A DNA stretch of 64,000 bases from Clostridiales bacterium (GCA_022785125.1 JALFRA010000035.1:39548-103547); one strand, 5' to 3'; numbered from the stretch's first letter, positions 49,320-59,157 are shown. Numbers and translations are program-made. Notes: a model not told the origin generated them from the letters alone.

Positions 49320-50783
49320 ATGAAGCTGAATGAGGTACTGGCGGGTGTGAAGTTCACTGCCCGTCACGTCCAGGATGTGGAAATTTCAGGCATCTGCTAT
49401 GACACCCGAGATATGATCTCCGGCTGCCTCTTTGTGGCCCTGCCGGGCTACAAAACCGACGGCCATAAGTATATTCAGCAGGCGCTGGATCAGGGGGCGG
49501 CGGCCATACTGTGCCGCCGTCCCCCGGCGGAAGAGGGCCCATGGCTGGTAACGGAGGATCCAAGGGCGGCCCTGGCAGCGGTGTCCGCCAACTGGTTCGG
49601 CCACCCGGCGGAGGAACTGACGGTGCTGGCCGTCACCGGCACCAATGGCAAGACTACCACCACCTATCTGCTGAAAGCCATGCTGGAGGGGGTGCTGGGG
49701 GCTAAAGTCGGCCTCATCGGTACCAACCAGAATATGATCGGCCAGGAGGTCCTGCCCGCCCACCGAACCACTCCGGAGTCCTGGGAGGTGCAGAAGCTGC
49801 TGCGGGAGATGGCGGATGCCGGATGCAGCCATGTGGTGATGGAGGCCTCCTCCCACGCCCTGGTGCTCCATCGGCTGGACGGTATCCGGTTTGCAGCGGG
49901 CATCTTCACCAATCTGACCCAGGACCATCTGGACTTCCACAAAACCATGGAGGCCTATCGGCAGGCCAAGGGCCTGCTGTTCCGCCAGTGCGATGTGGCT
50001 GTGCTCAACCTGGACGACGAGGCAGGGCGGTATTATGCTGAAAATGTTTCCTGTCCCGCCTTTACCTATTCCGAGTGTCGGGACGAGGCCGACCTCACCG
50101 CCAAAAATCTGCGGCTTTTCCCCGACCGGGTGGAATTTGAGGCGGTGACCATGGACGCCATTGCCCGGGTCCGTCTGCCCATCCCCGGGGGCTTTACCAT
50201 TTACAATGCCCTGGGCGTCATTTCCTGCGGCCTGACCCTGGGCCTGCCTCTGGGACAGATCGCATCCTCTCTGGCCAATGCCAGGGGAGTGAAGGGCCGC
50301 ATCGAGGTGGTGCCGGTGCCGGCGGACTACACGGTGCTCGTCGACTATGCCCATACCCCTGACGCACTGGAGAATATTCTCACCACCGTCCGGGACTTTA
50401 CCAAAGGCCGGGTGATCTGTCTGTTCGGCTGCGGCGGCGACCGGGACCGGTCCAAGCGTCCCCAGATGGGAGCCATCGCCGGACAGCTGGCCGATGTGGC
50501 AGTGGTCACCTCTGACAACCCCCGTACCGAGGCGCCTCGGGCCATTATCGACGACATCCTGAAGGGGATGCAAGACGCCGGAGCGGAGCGCCATGTGGAG
50601 CCTGACCGGCGGCGGGCCATTGCCATGGCCCTCTCTCTGGCCCGGGCCGGGGATACGGTGGTACTGGCAGGCAAAGGCCATGAGACCTATCAGGAGATCG
50701 GCGGTGTGCAGTACCATCTGGATGAGAGGGAGGAAGTGGCCGCCTTTTTCACCAAAGAACGGCAGAAGTTTGTTGCATTTTAG
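49320..50783 (+). CDS. murE: UDP-MurNAc-tripeptide synthetase MurE
   Basis: 487 residues from ATG 49320 (GGGGTGA site; GTG 49314 two codons earlier). Adds the third amino acid to UDP-MurNAc-L-Ala-D-Glu. ATP loop AVTGTNGKTTTTYLL (about 104-114), EASSHAL, middle-domain PADYTVLVDYAHTPDAL, and the selectivity motif SDNPRTEAP (about 399-406). The DNPR form is typical of enzymes that use meso-diaminopimelate, so the wall is probably DAP type. It is followed by mraY with no murF. Confidence 0.95.
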   Translation: MKLNEVLAGVKFTARHVQDVEISGICYDTRDMISGCLFVALPGYKTDGHKYIQQALDQGAAAILCRRPPAEEGPWLVTEDPRAALAAVSANWFGHPAEELTVLAVTGTNGKTTTTYLLKAMLEGVLGAKVGLIGTNQNMIGQEVLPAHRTTPESWEVQKLLREMADAGCSHVVMEASSHALVLHRLDGIRFAAGIFTNLTQDHLDFHKTMEAYRQAKGLLFRQCDVAVLNLDDEAGRYYAENVSCPAFTYSECRDEADLTAKNLRLFPDRVEFEAVTMDAIARVRLPIPGGFTIYNALGVISCGLTLGLPLGQIASSLANARGVKGRIEVVPVPADYTVLVDYAHTPDALENILTTVRDFTKGRVICLFGCGGDRDRSKRPQMGAIAGQLADVAVVTSDNPRTEAPRAIIDDILKGMQDAGAERHVEPDRRRAIAMALSLARAGDTVVLAGKGHETYQEIGGVQYHLDEREEVAAFFTKERQKFVAF

Positions 50784-50879
50784 AGTGGAAACCAGGGACA
50801 GTCTGTGATAGAATACCACGTTGGTCCATTTGGAACGGACAAAATTTGAGCTGTAAAGGCTTTGGAGGTTGCAAAAGAG

Positions 50880-51860
50880 ATGTTGAGGATCGTCATCAGC
50901 TGCCTGATCGGGTTTGTGGTGGCCGCCCTGGCGGGGCGGGTGCTTATCCCGGTGCTGCGGCGCATGAAGGCCGGCCAGTCCATCAAGGAGATCGGCCCCA
51001 CCTGGCATATGTCCAAACAGGGTACCCCCACCATGGGTGGGCTCATGTTCATCATCGCCGCCATTGTGGCGGTGGCCGCCCTGAGCTGGCAGGACTTTGC
51101 CGCCGGGAAATTCGGCGGCGGATTTGTTCTGGTCTTTGCCCTGGTGTTTGGCATCATCGGCTATATTGACGACTATTTTAAGGTAAAAAAGAAGCAGAAC
51201 ACCGGCCTGACCGCCCCTCAGAAGTTTATTTTGCAGCTGGCGGCAGCCATCCTGTTTACCGTACTCATGCGGAACTTCGGTTATCTGACCCCCGATCTGT
51301 ACATTCCCTTCTTCAACGTGACCTTGTCCATCCCCTGGCCGGTGTATATGGTCTTTGCCGCCTTTGTTATGGTGGGATGCGTCAATGCCGTCAACATCAC
51401 CGACGGCATCGACGGTCTGGCCAGCGGCGTTACCATGCCGGTGATGCTTTTCTTCACCGCCGTGGCCTGCTGGTGGGGGCACTATGAGCTGGGCATTTTC
51501 TCCGGCGCTCTGCTGGGCGGCCTGGCCGGCTTCCTGATCTACAATTTCCACCCCGCCAAGGTGTTCATGGGCGATACCGGCTCCCTTTTCCTGGGCGGCG
51601 CGGTGTGCGGTCTGGCTTTTGCTCTGGATATCCCTCTGGTGCTCATCCTGGTGGGTATCATCTACATTGCGGAAACTTTGTCCGACATTATACAGGTCGG
51701 ATACTTCAAGCTGACCCACGGCAAGCGGATCTTCCGCATGGCCCCCCTTCACCACCATCTGGAGATGGGCGGTTGGAGCGAGGTCAAACTGTTCTGCGTA
51801 TTCACCGGGATCACTCTGGTGATGTGCGCGCTGGCATTCTGGGGGGTTATATACCGCTGA
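50880..51860 (+). CDS. mraY: Phospho-MurNAc-pentapeptide transferase MraY
   Basis: 326 residues from ATG 50880 (TTTGGAGG 11 bases upstream; a TTG at 50862 is less likely). Makes lipid I at the membrane. About ten helices. Catalytic motifs: GYIDDYFKV, VNITDGIDGLASG and PLHHHLE. Also HMSKQGTPTMGG near the start. Normal length. Confidence 0.97.
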   Translation: MLRIVISCLIGFVVAALAGRVLIPVLRRMKAGQSIKEIGPTWHMSKQGTPTMGGLMFIIAAIVAVAALSWQDFAAGKFGGGFVLVFALVFGIIGYIDDYFKVKKKQNTGLTAPQKFILQLAAAILFTVLMRNFGYLTPDLYIPFFNVTLSIPWPVYMVFAAFVMVGCVNAVNITDGIDGLASGVTMPVMLFFTAVACWWGHYELGIFSGALLGGLAGFLIYNFHPAKVFMGDTGSLFLGGAVCGLAFALDIPLVLILVGIIYIAETLSDIIQVGYFKLTHGKRIFRMAPLHHHLEMGGWSEVKLFCVFTGITLVMCALAFWGVIYR

Positions 51861-51894
51861 ACCCCTTGCATCGTCATACAGGAGGTGACAGGAC

Positions 51895-53106
51895 ATGGTA
51901 AAACGCAGACGCGACCTGACGGTGATGCAGCAGCTGGCCCGGGGGCCCATTGATATCCCCTTTCTGATGCTGGTAGTGATCCTTACCGCCATCGGTGTGA
52001 TCGCGGTGTTCTCAGCCTCCTATCCCACCGCCATGAACGAGGGCCTGAATCCGGCCAACTATTTTATCAAGCAGGCTGGATTTGGCGCGGTGGGTCTGGT
52101 GGCCATGTTTCTGATCTCCAAGATCAACTATCAGACCTTCCGGGGACTGTCCATCTTTGTACTGGCCATCTCCATCGTTCTTCTGGTGCTGGTGCTCCCC
52201 TTCGGCTACGGCCGAAGCACCGTAGGCGCCCAGCGGTGGATCAGTCTACCGATCATCGGCGGTTTCCAGCCCTCTGAGATCGCCAAGGTGGGCGTCATCA
52301 TGTATTTTGCCGCCCGCCTGTCCAAACGGAATACGGAGAAGCACAAGCGACTGCCTCCCCGTCACCCCCTCAGCGGCCTCTACGCCTGGCTGGATGAAAA
52401 GGGGGTCCTGGAACCAATTCCCTATTTTCTCATCCTGGGCCTGGTGGCCATACTGATGCTGATGGAGCCTCATATGTCGGGTACCATCCTGGTGCTGGTG
52501 GGCGGTGCGTCGGTGCTCTTTGCCGCCGGTATCAAACTGTATTGGTTTATTGGCGGCGGCGCCGTGGCGGCAGCGGGCCTCTTCTTCATCATGACCCAGA
52601 CCAGTTACATGGCTACCCGTCTGGCTATCTGGAAGGACCCGTGGAACGACGGAATGAATGGTCGGGACAAGGGCTTCCAGATCATTCAGTCCCTCTATGC
52701 CATTGGCTCCGGCGGCCTGCTGGGCGTGGGCTTCGGCAAGAGCCGCCAGAAGTTCCTCTACCTGCCCGAGTCGGAAAACGACTATATCTTCTCCATCTGG
52801 TGCGAGGAGATGGGCTTTGTAGGGGCAGCTATTGTGATTATCCTCTTTATTCTTCTGGTGATCCGGGGCTATTGGATCGCTGTCCATGCCCGGGATCGCT
52901 TCGGTGCTCTGCTGGTGGTGGGAATTACCACCCTGACGGCTGTACAGGTCTTTCTAAACATCTCTGTGGTCACCAACCTGATCCCCTCCACCGGCATCTC
53001 CTTGCCCTTCTTCAGCTATGGAGGCACGGCATTGATGATCCAGTTGGCGGAGATGGGTATGGTGCTGTCAGTGTCACGACAAATACCCGCGCCCAAACAA
53101 GAATAG
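51895..53106 (+). CDS. ftsW: Peptidoglycan glycosyltransferase FtsW
   Basis: 403 residues, GGAGGTGACAGGAC site. SEDS family with about ten membrane helices. Conserved LPIIGGFQPSEIAKVGVI, MLMEPHMSGTILV, QIIQSLYAIGSGGLLGVGFGKSRQKFLYLPESENDYIFSIWCEEMGF in the catalytic loop and PSTGISLPFFSYGGTALM near the end. Position between mraY and murG supports FtsW over RodA. Works with the class B PBP above. Confidence 0.95.
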   Translation: MVKRRRDLTVMQQLARGPIDIPFLMLVVILTAIGVIAVFSASYPTAMNEGLNPANYFIKQAGFGAVGLVAMFLISKINYQTFRGLSIFVLAISIVLLVLVLPFGYGRSTVGAQRWISLPIIGGFQPSEIAKVGVIMYFAARLSKRNTEKHKRLPPRHPLSGLYAWLDEKGVLEPIPYFLILGLVAILMLMEPHMSGTILVLVGGASVLFAAGIKLYWFIGGGAVAAAGLFFIMTQTSYMATRLAIWKDPWNDGMNGRDKGFQIIQSLYAIGSGGLLGVGFGKSRQKFLYLPESENDYIFSIWCEEMGFVGAAIVIILFILLVIRGYWIAVHARDRFGALLVVGITTLTAVQVFLNISVVTNLIPSTGISLPFFSYGGTALMIQLAEMGMVLSVSRQIPAPKQE

Positions 53107-53349
53107 AAAGAAAAGTCCAGGGGGTATCCCATGGTGTCTGCGGTGATTCCATTTGGATTTCTATCGGAAGCGCCCCCGGCGCTTCCGACCCCTGGATACG
53201 AGTCTGCGTGCCGGCAAGGCCGGCGACTTGGCTCGATACCCCCGGTTTCGCGCCCTGTGGCGCGGGTTAAGGTGTCATTCCGGAAAGTGAATTCCCGGAA
53301 TGACGGATTTCTAATTTCTTTTGCCCTTTGTGAGGAGGGAAAGACAGGC
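53107..53349. other. Structured 243-bp spacer between ftsW and murG
   Basis: No gene. Packed with inverted repeats: CGGAAGCGCC/GGCGCTTCCG near 53165-53190; a distant pair GGGGGTATC / GATACCCCC (about 53119-53127, 53234-53243); GCGCC/GGCGC near 53250-53262; and GTCATTCCGG/CCGGAATGAC with loop AAAGTGAATTC (53274-53283, 53295-53304). The last resembles the AAGTGAAT hairpins in the pyc and uvrC inserts. GAGGAGGG at the end is the murG site. Confidence 0.7.
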
Positions 53350-54483
53350 ATGAAAATCCTCTTTACCTGCGGCGGTACCGCGGGTCATGTAAATCCGGCG
53401 GTGGCTCTGGCCCAGATGTTCCAGGCACGCAATCCGGGTTGCCAGGTGCTCTTTGTGGGAGCCGACGGCGGTATGGAGACCCGGCTGGTGCCCAAGGAGG
53501 GTTATGAGATCCAGACGGTGACCATCACCAATTTCCAGCGGTCCATCACCCCGGCGGCCATCGGCCATAACATCAAGACCCTGCTGAATATGAATAAATC
53601 CAAGAAGCAGGCCAACGCCATTCTGGACCGGTTCCGGCCCGACCTGGTGGTGGGTACCGGCGGCTACGCCTCCTACCCTGTGGTCAACGCGGCGGCAGCC
53701 CGTGGAATCCCCACCGCCGTCCACGAATCCAACGCCGTTCCCGGCCTTACCACCAAGACCCTGTCCAAGGTGGTGGACGCGGTGATGGTGGGCTTTGAGG
53801 AGAGCCGCAGCCACTATGACGACCCCTCCAAGGTGGTGGTGACCGGCACCCCAGTCCGGGAGGACTTTTTCCGCTGCAACCGGAAGGAGGCCCGGGGAAA
53901 GCTGGGCTTTACCGATGACCGGCCCTTGGTGGTATCGGTGTGGGGCAGCCTGGGTGCCAAGGTGATGAACGAGCAGATCACCGACTGTATCGTCCGGGAG
54001 TGCCGGGCGGGCGCGCCCTGGCGGCACATCCACGGCGCGGGCCGCAACTATGAGCAGGTCCTGGCCGGTTTGAAAGAGCAGGGCATTGACCTGGCTCAGT
54101 ATCCCGGCGTGGAGGTGCGGCAGTACATCTATGATATGCCTCTGGTGATGGCGGCGGCCGACCTGGTGCTCTGCCGGGCCGGGGCCTCCACCATCGCGGA
54201 GCTTACCGCCATCGCCCGGCCGGCGGTGCTGGTGCCCTCTCCCAACGTGGTGGCCGACCATCAGACCAAGAACGCCCGGGTGCTGGCCAACGCCGGCGGA
54301 GCGGTGCTGCTGCCCGAGAGCGAGTCCAGCGGTGAGAAGCTCTATGATTTGGTCAATCAGCTGCTGGCTGACCCGGACCGCCGGGAGAAGATGAGCCGGG
54401 CATTGCGGGAGATGGGTTCTCCCGACGCGGCGGAAAAAATCTACCAGACTCTGAAGGAATTGCTGGAAAAGCGGGCAAAATGA
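53350..54483 (+). CDS. murG: UDP-GlcNAc:lipid I N-acetylglucosaminyltransferase MurG
   Basis: 377 residues from ATG 53350; an in-frame extension to 53131 runs through the hairpin spacer and was rejected. Forms lipid II. N-terminal GGTAGHVNPAVALA, GTGGYASYPVVNAAAARGIPTAVHESNAVPGLTTK, and C-terminal CRAGASTIAELTAIARPAVLVPSPNVVADHQTKNA with the UDP-sugar site. GT28 fold, peripheral membrane enzyme. Confidence 0.96.
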   Translation: MKILFTCGGTAGHVNPAVALAQMFQARNPGCQVLFVGADGGMETRLVPKEGYEIQTVTITNFQRSITPAAIGHNIKTLLNMNKSKKQANAILDRFRPDLVVGTGGYASYPVVNAAAARGIPTAVHESNAVPGLTTKTLSKVVDAVMVGFEESRSHYDDPSKVVVTGTPVREDFFRCNRKEARGKLGFTDDRPLVVSVWGSLGAKVMNEQITDCIVRECRAGAPWRHIHGAGRNYEQVLAGLKEQGIDLAQYPGVEVRQYIYDMPLVMAAADLVLCRAGASTIAELTAIARPAVLVPSPNVVADHQTKNARVLANAGGAVLLPESESSGEKLYDLVNQLLADPDRREKMSRALREMGSPDAAEKIYQTLKELLEKRAK

Positions 54484-54546
54484 ACCGGCCTTCCATCGGA
54501 CGCATAGGATGGCGTACATAAATCCTGAATGCGGAGGATGGAAGCT

Positions 54547-55794
54547 ATGAGTGCATACGTGATAGAAGGGGGTCGGCCGCTGGAGGGTTCCGTGATGGTC
54601 CACGGGGCAAAGAACAGCGTGCTGCCCATCCTGGCCGCCTGTCTGTTGGCTCCGGGGGCCTGCATGATCCAGAATTGTCCCCGCCTTTCCGATGTGGAGG
54701 CCTCGCTGGCCATCCTGCGCCATCTGGGCTGCAGGGCGGAATGGCAGGGGGACGGCGTGGTGGTGGACGCCTCCGCGCCCAGCCGCTGGGACGTGCCCGA
54801 CGCTCTGATGCGGGAGATGCGTTCCTCCGTCATCTTTTTGGGGGCCATCCTGGGGCGGATGGGACAGGCGCGGCTGTGTGCGCCCGGCGGCTGTGAGCTG
54901 GGACCCCGCCCCATCGACCTGCATCTGGCCGCCATCCGTGCCCTGGGGGGCAGGGTGGAGGACCGGGAAGGGGGACTTTCCTGTTCCGGGCAGCTGCGGG
55001 GTGCGGATATCGTCCTGTCCCTGCCCAGTGTGGGAGCCACCGAGAACGCCATGCTGGCAGCGGTGTGCGCTCAGGGAACCACGACCATCACCAACGCCGC
55101 CCGGGAACCGGAGATCGTGGACCTTCAGGGCTTTTTGCAGGCCCTGGGCGCCCGGGTCCGGGGAGCGGGCAGCTCGGTCATCACGGTGGAAGGGGGGCTC
55201 CCTCTTCACGGTGGGGCCTACCGGGTGATGGGTGACCGGATCGTGGCCGCCACCTATCTGGCGGCAGCTGCCGCCGCGGGAGGCAACGTGGAGGTGACCG
55301 GTGTGGACTGGCGCACCCTGTCCACGGTGACGGCGGTGCTGAAGGAGGCCGGCTGCCAGGTACACAGTGAGGCGGACCGGATCTGCCTTGGAAGTGACGG
55401 TGTGCTGAAAGGGGTACGTCCGGTGCGGACGGCGCCCTATCCCGGCTTTCCCACCGACGCTCAGGCCCCTCTGATGGCGGCCCTGGCAGGGGGGACCGGC
55501 TGCACGGTTTTTGTGGAGAATATGTTTGAAAGCCGCTACCGCCATGTGGATGAACTCATCCGCATGGGGGCGGATATCCGGGTGGAAGGCCGGGTGGCGG
55601 TGGTGTACGGGGTGTCCCGGCTCCACGGCGCCACCGTTATGGCCTCCGACCTGCGGGGCGGGGCCGCCCTGGCGGTGGCCGCTCTGGGGGCGGAGGGTAC
55701 CACCACCGTTACAGGTTTGCACCACATCGACCGGGGCTATCAGTCTCTGGAATATGATTTACAGCGGCTGGGGGCTCAGATCCGGCGGGTGTGA
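54547..55794 (+). CDS. murA: UDP-GlcNAc 1-carboxyvinyltransferase MurA
   Basis: 415 residues from ATG 54547 (GCGGAGG 9 bases upstream; ATG 54538 and 54529 are inside or before that site). First committed step of peptidoglycan synthesis. EPSP-synthase fold: VHGAKNSVLPILAACLLAPG with the substrate Lys, then the catalytic loop CAPGGCELGPRPIDLH with Cys116, the residue fosfomycin attacks, and RYRHVDELIRMGADI. Full length. In dcw clusters of clostridia murA often lies between murG and ftsQ. Confidence 0.95.
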   Translation: MSAYVIEGGRPLEGSVMVHGAKNSVLPILAACLLAPGACMIQNCPRLSDVEASLAILRHLGCRAEWQGDGVVVDASAPSRWDVPDALMREMRSSVIFLGAILGRMGQARLCAPGGCELGPRPIDLHLAAIRALGGRVEDREGGLSCSGQLRGADIVLSLPSVGATENAMLAAVCAQGTTTITNAAREPEIVDLQGFLQALGARVRGAGSSVITVEGGLPLHGGAYRVMGDRIVAATYLAAAAAAGGNVEVTGVDWRTLSTVTAVLKEAGCQVHSEADRICLGSDGVLKGVRPVRTAPYPGFPTDAQAPLMAALAGGTGCTVFVENMFESRYRHVDELIRMGADIRVEGRVAVVYGVSRLHGATVMASDLRGGAALAVAALGAEGTTTVTGLHHIDRGYQSLEYDLQRLGAQIRRV

Positions 55795-55883
55795 GATAAG
55801 TTTGAGAAAATTGTAAGAATTTCTTATCAAAGAATCAACCATTCTGTGCGAGGATGGAGAAAAAAGAACAGGAGAACAGCACA

Positions 55884-56795
55884 ATGGCGGCAAGACGGAA
55901 CAGAAAAAGACGGCGGCGGAATCGGGGGCGCTTTGGCGTCCTCTATAAGCTGCTGTCCATTCTGCTCATCTTTGCCGCCATTTTGGTAGGCTGCATCATC
56001 TTTTTTCGAGTGAATACCATGGTGGTGGCAGGCAATTCCCGCTATACCCAGGAGGAGATCCTGTCGGCTGCCGGCGTGGAAAAAGGGGACAACCTGTTCA
56101 CGTTGAACAAGTACCAGATCGCCGACCGGATCTTGACTCAGCTGCCCTATGTGGATGATGTGGCCATCAGCCGCAAGCTGCCCGATACCCTGATCTTTGA
56201 GGTGACGGAGAGTACCGGGGTGGCCTGGGTGGAGAGCGGCGGCGGCTACTGGCTGCTGGACGACAAATGTAAGCTGCTGGAGGTGGGGGACGCCGCTCTG
56301 GTCCGGGGCAAGCCCCAGGTGCTGGGTCTGGATCCAGTAAACCCAACGGTGGGGAACCTGCTCACCGTGGCCCCTGAGCAGCAGGACAAGCTGGAGCGTC
56401 TACAGGCCTTTTTGAAGGCCATTCGGGGCCGGGTGATGACAGGCAGTCTGAAGCACTTTATTGACCTGTCCTCCGGCAATGAGATCCGTTTCGGCTATGG
56501 TGAGAATCTGACGGTGATCTTCCCCATAAACGGTGACTTTGATGAAGAGACCTATGAACTGAAGCTGGCTCTGGAGACCATGGATAAGCGGGGGCTGCCC
56601 CGGACAGGTACCCTGGACCAGAACTATGATGAGCGGAAGATCCATCTGCTGCCGGAACGGTGGTTGCCTGAGGGTTGGAGTCCCCTGGAGGTCCCCACAG
56701 AGCCTGCGCAGCAGCCGGGGACCACAACTCCGCCGGAGGAGCCGGCCCAGCCTTCCCATACGCCCACGGTACCGGAACAGGCGCCGGAGCAATAA
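55884..56795 (+). CDS. ftsQ: Cell division protein FtsQ/DivIB
   Basis: 303 residues from ATG 55884, with ACAGGAG about 9 bases upstream; ATG 55854, ten codons earlier, touches its AGG and lacks spacing. A strongly basic N-terminus (RRNRKRRRRNRGR), membrane helix (about 20-41), POTRA domain (about 44-110, RVNTMVVAGNSRYTQEEILSAAGVEKGDNLFTL), beta domain, and a Pro-rich disordered tail (PTEPAQQPGTTTPPEEPAQ). Confidence 0.9.
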   Translation: MAARRNRKRRRRNRGRFGVLYKLLSILLIFAAILVGCIIFFRVNTMVVAGNSRYTQEEILSAAGVEKGDNLFTLNKYQIADRILTQLPYVDDVAISRKLPDTLIFEVTESTGVAWVESGGGYWLLDDKCKLLEVGDAALVRGKPQVLGLDPVNPTVGNLLTVAPEQQDKLERLQAFLKAIRGRVMTGSLKHFIDLSSGNEIRFGYGENLTVIFPINGDFDEETYELKLALETMDKRGLPRTGTLDQNYDERKIHLLPERWLPEGWSPLEVPTEPAQQPGTTTPPEEPAQPSHTPTVPEQAPEQ

Positions 56796-56811
56796 CAGCA
56801 AGGAGTATTTC

Positions 56812-57564
56812 ATGGCAGAAAAGAAACGACGCAACAAAGGCGAATTCGCCGTGGTGGTGGTGTGCATCATCGTGGGCTATCTGTTGGCGGCACAGCTGCG
56901 GACGGTCCAGCTCACCGGCGCGGCGGACGCCGCCAATGCCAGCCGCCTGGAGACCCTGCAGGAGCTGTACAACGAGCAGAGCAAGCAGAACGATGCCCTG
57001 GAGGATCAGGTGGCCCAGCTGCAAGGCGAACTGGCCATTTACCGGGACCAGGCGGCCTCCGGCGACGGGGGCAGCGAGGCCCTGCGAAAGGAACTGGAGC
57101 AGCTGGAGATCACTGCCGGCCGCACCGACGTGGAGGGACCGGGAGTCACTGTGATCCTGGAGGACTCCGCCCAGAGCAATGTGACCGGCGACGAGGCCAA
57201 CTATCTCATTCACGACAATGACCTGCTGTCGGTGGTCAACGAGCTGCGCTCCGCCGGGGCGGAGGCCATCTCCCTCAACGGGGAGCGTCTGCTGGCCAAC
57301 AGCGAGATCCGTTGCACCGGCGCAGTGGTGACGGTGAACGGCCGGCGGTACGCCGCCCCCTATGTGATCTTTGCCATCGGAGACCCGGATACCCTGTACA
57401 ATGCCCTCACCATGCGCAACGGCGTGGTGGATGTACTGAGCCAGTGGGGGATTTCCGTGAAGGTGACGGCCAGCGATCTGCTGCTTATCCCCAAGTACAG
57501 CGGTACTGTGGAGTATCAATATGCCCACACTGTGGTGCCGGAGCGTGAAGAGGGGGGAGAGTAA
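56812..57564 (+). CDS. DUF881 family division-cluster protein
   Basis: 250 residues from ATG 56812 (CAAGGAG site). Short basic start, membrane helix (about 12-29, FAVVVVCIIVGYLLAAQL), coiled coil (about 45-105) and a C-terminal DUF881 domain (GPGVTVILEDS, NYLIHDNDLLSVVNELRSAGAEAISLNGERL, AIGDPDTLYNAL). Found next to ftsQ/ftsZ in many Gram-positives (YlxW/YlxX region of Bacillus). Function not established. Confidence 0.9.
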   Translation: MAEKKRRNKGEFAVVVVCIIVGYLLAAQLRTVQLTGAADAANASRLETLQELYNEQSKQNDALEDQVAQLQGELAIYRDQAASGDGGSEALRKELEQLEITAGRTDVEGPGVTVILEDSAQSNVTGDEANYLIHDNDLLSVVNELRSAGAEAISLNGERLLANSEIRCTGAVVTVNGRRYAAPYVIFAIGDPDTLYNALTMRNGVVDVLSQWGISVKVTASDLLLIPKYSGTVEYQYAHTVVPEREEGGE

Positions 57565-57954
57565 ATGCTGGAATTGATCGGTTTGCTGGTGGGTTTGCTG
57601 GTGGGCATTCTGGTGCCCTGGACCATTCCCAGTCAATATTCCCTCTATGTGGCCGCCGGACTGCTGGCGGCACTGGACTCGGCCCTGGGCGGTTACTGCG
57701 CCCGGCTGGAAAAACAGTTCCGGCTGTCGGTGTTCCTGTCGGGCACCATCGGAAACGCCGCTATTGCCGCTTTTCTTACCTGGCTGGGGCAGAAATTGGG
57801 CATTCCTCTGTACCTGGCGGCAGTGGTGGTCTTCGGCACCCGTATGTTCCAAAACTTTGCTAAAATCCGGCGGGAACTATTGACCTCGAAGCAAAAGAGA
57901 GATACAATAAATCAACTAGATATAGTATCTTCCCATGAGGAGGACCAAAGATAA
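57565..57954 (+). CDS. DUF1290 small basic family membrane protein
   Basis: 129 residues, starting directly after the DUF881 stop. Three to four hydrophobic helices (LIGLLVGLLVGILVPWTI, YVAAGLLAALDSALGGYCARLE, FLSGTIGNAAIAAFLTWLG, LYLAAVVVFGTRMFQN). The ALDSALGGYCARLE segment is typical of DUF1290 proteins, which sit before ftsZ in many Gram-positives. Likely a divisome accessory, role unknown. Confidence 0.9.
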   Translation: MLELIGLLVGLLVGILVPWTIPSQYSLYVAAGLLAALDSALGGYCARLEKQFRLSVFLSGTIGNAAIAAFLTWLGQKLGIPLYLAAVVVFGTRMFQNFAKIRRELLTSKQKRDTINQLDIVSSHEEDQR

Positions 57955-58014
57955 CAGGTCCTTCCTCTTCTACGTGTGTTTTTCACGAATACGTTCTACA
58001 TAGGAGGAGCAGTT

Positions 58015-59130
58015 ATGGCGTTTGGACTGGACACCGGGCCGGATAATGTGGTCACGATCAAGGTGATCGGTGTCGGCGGCGGCGGCAACAACGTAGTCAA
58101 CCGGATGGTAAAGACCGGGACCAAGGGTGTTGATTTTATCGCTGTGAATACGGACAAGCAGGCGCTTGCCGTTTCCAGCGCGACCTTTAAGATTCAGATC
58201 GGTGAGAAGCTCACCGGCGGCCAGGGCGCGGGCAGCGACCCCGAGGTGGGCCGTAAGTCCGCCGAGGAGAGCCGTAACGCGGTTTCCAAGGCCCTGGAGG
58301 ACGCCGACATGGTGTTCATCACCGCCGGTATGGGCGGCGGCACCGGCACAGGCGCGGCTCCCATCGTGGCTGATATCGCCAAGGAGATGGGTATCCTCAC
58401 CGTGGGCGTGGTCACCAAGCCCTTCAACTTTGAGGGTCGCCGGCGCATGATGCAGGCGGAAAAGGGCATCGAGGAGCTGCGCACCCGGGTGGACAGCCTG
58501 GTGATCATCCCCAACGAGCGGCTGAAGTTTGCCACCGATCAGAAGATCACCTTCCAGAATGCCTTCGAGATCGCCGATGACGTGCTGCGCCAGGCGGTGC
58601 AGTCCATCTCCGACCTGATCAAGAACACCGGCTTCATCAACCTGGACTTCGCCGACGTGACCGCCGTCATGCAGAATGCCGGTATGGCTCACATGGGCGT
58701 TGGCCGGGCCGCCGGCAAGAACAAGGCCGAGGAGGCCGCCAAGATGGCCATTTCCAGCCCCCTGCTGGAGACCTCCATCAACGGCGCCAAGGGCGTGCTG
58801 GTCAATGTTACCGGCTCCGTGGACATCGGCCTGGAGGAAGTGGAGACCGCTGCCAACCTGGTGCAGCAGGCCGCCCATCCCGACGCCCTCATCATCTTCG
58901 GCGCAGCATTCGACGACACCCTGGAGGACGAGATCCGGGTCACCGTCATTGCTACCGGCTTTGAGGAGCTGGAGGGTGCCATGCCCAACAAGCCCTTCAC
59001 CGCCGCTGCGGAGAAGAAGGCTGTGGCCCAGCCTGATCAGCAGTCCGCTGCCGGTCAGGAAGCGCCCGCCGCTCCCGCGGAGGACGATCCCTTCGACGAT
59101 ATCTTCAAGATCTTCAACCGCAACCGCTGA
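58015..59130 (+). CDS. ftsZ: Cell division protein FtsZ
   Basis: 371 residues from ATG 58015 (TAGGAGGAGC upstream; an in-frame start at 57976 lacks a site). Tubulin-like GTPase that forms the Z ring. N-terminal [18 protein letters not shown] signature [12 protein letters not shown] (about 104-115), T7 loop [11 protein letters not shown], then a linker and C-terminal peptide [15 protein letters not shown], the site for partner proteins. The ftsA gene that often precedes ftsZ is absent here. Confidence 0.98.
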   Translation: MAFGLDTGPDNVVTIKVIGVGGGGNNVVNRMVKTGTKGVDFIAVNTDKQALAVSSATFKIQIGEKLTGGQGAGSDPEVGRKSAEESRNAVSKALEDADMVFITAGMGGGTGTGAAPIVADIAKEMGILTVGVVTKPFNFEGRRRMMQAEKGIEELRTRVDSLVIIPNERLKFATDQKITFQNAFEIADDVLRQAVQSISDLIKNTGFINLDFADVTAVMQNAGMAHMGVGRAAGKNKAEEAAKMAISSPLLETSINGAKGVLVNVTGSVDIGLEEVETAANLVQQAAHPDALIIFGAAFDDTLEDEIRVTVIATGFEELEGAMPNKPFTAAAEKKAVAQPDQQSAAGQEAPAAPAEDDPFDDIFKIFNRNR

Positions 59131-59157
59131 GCACGCGGCTGACGAACAGACAAAACA

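Noticed and set aside
53131..53349. 73-codon N-terminal extension of murG
   Set aside because: The stretch is made of inverted repeats and MurG proteins start at the GGTAGH-containing strand. A good ribosome site precedes ATG 53350.
46722..55725. Long minus-strand open frames opposite the PBP gene, murE-mraY and murG-murA
   Set aside because: Each runs across known + strand genes and their spacers, with shadow composition and no recognisable domain.
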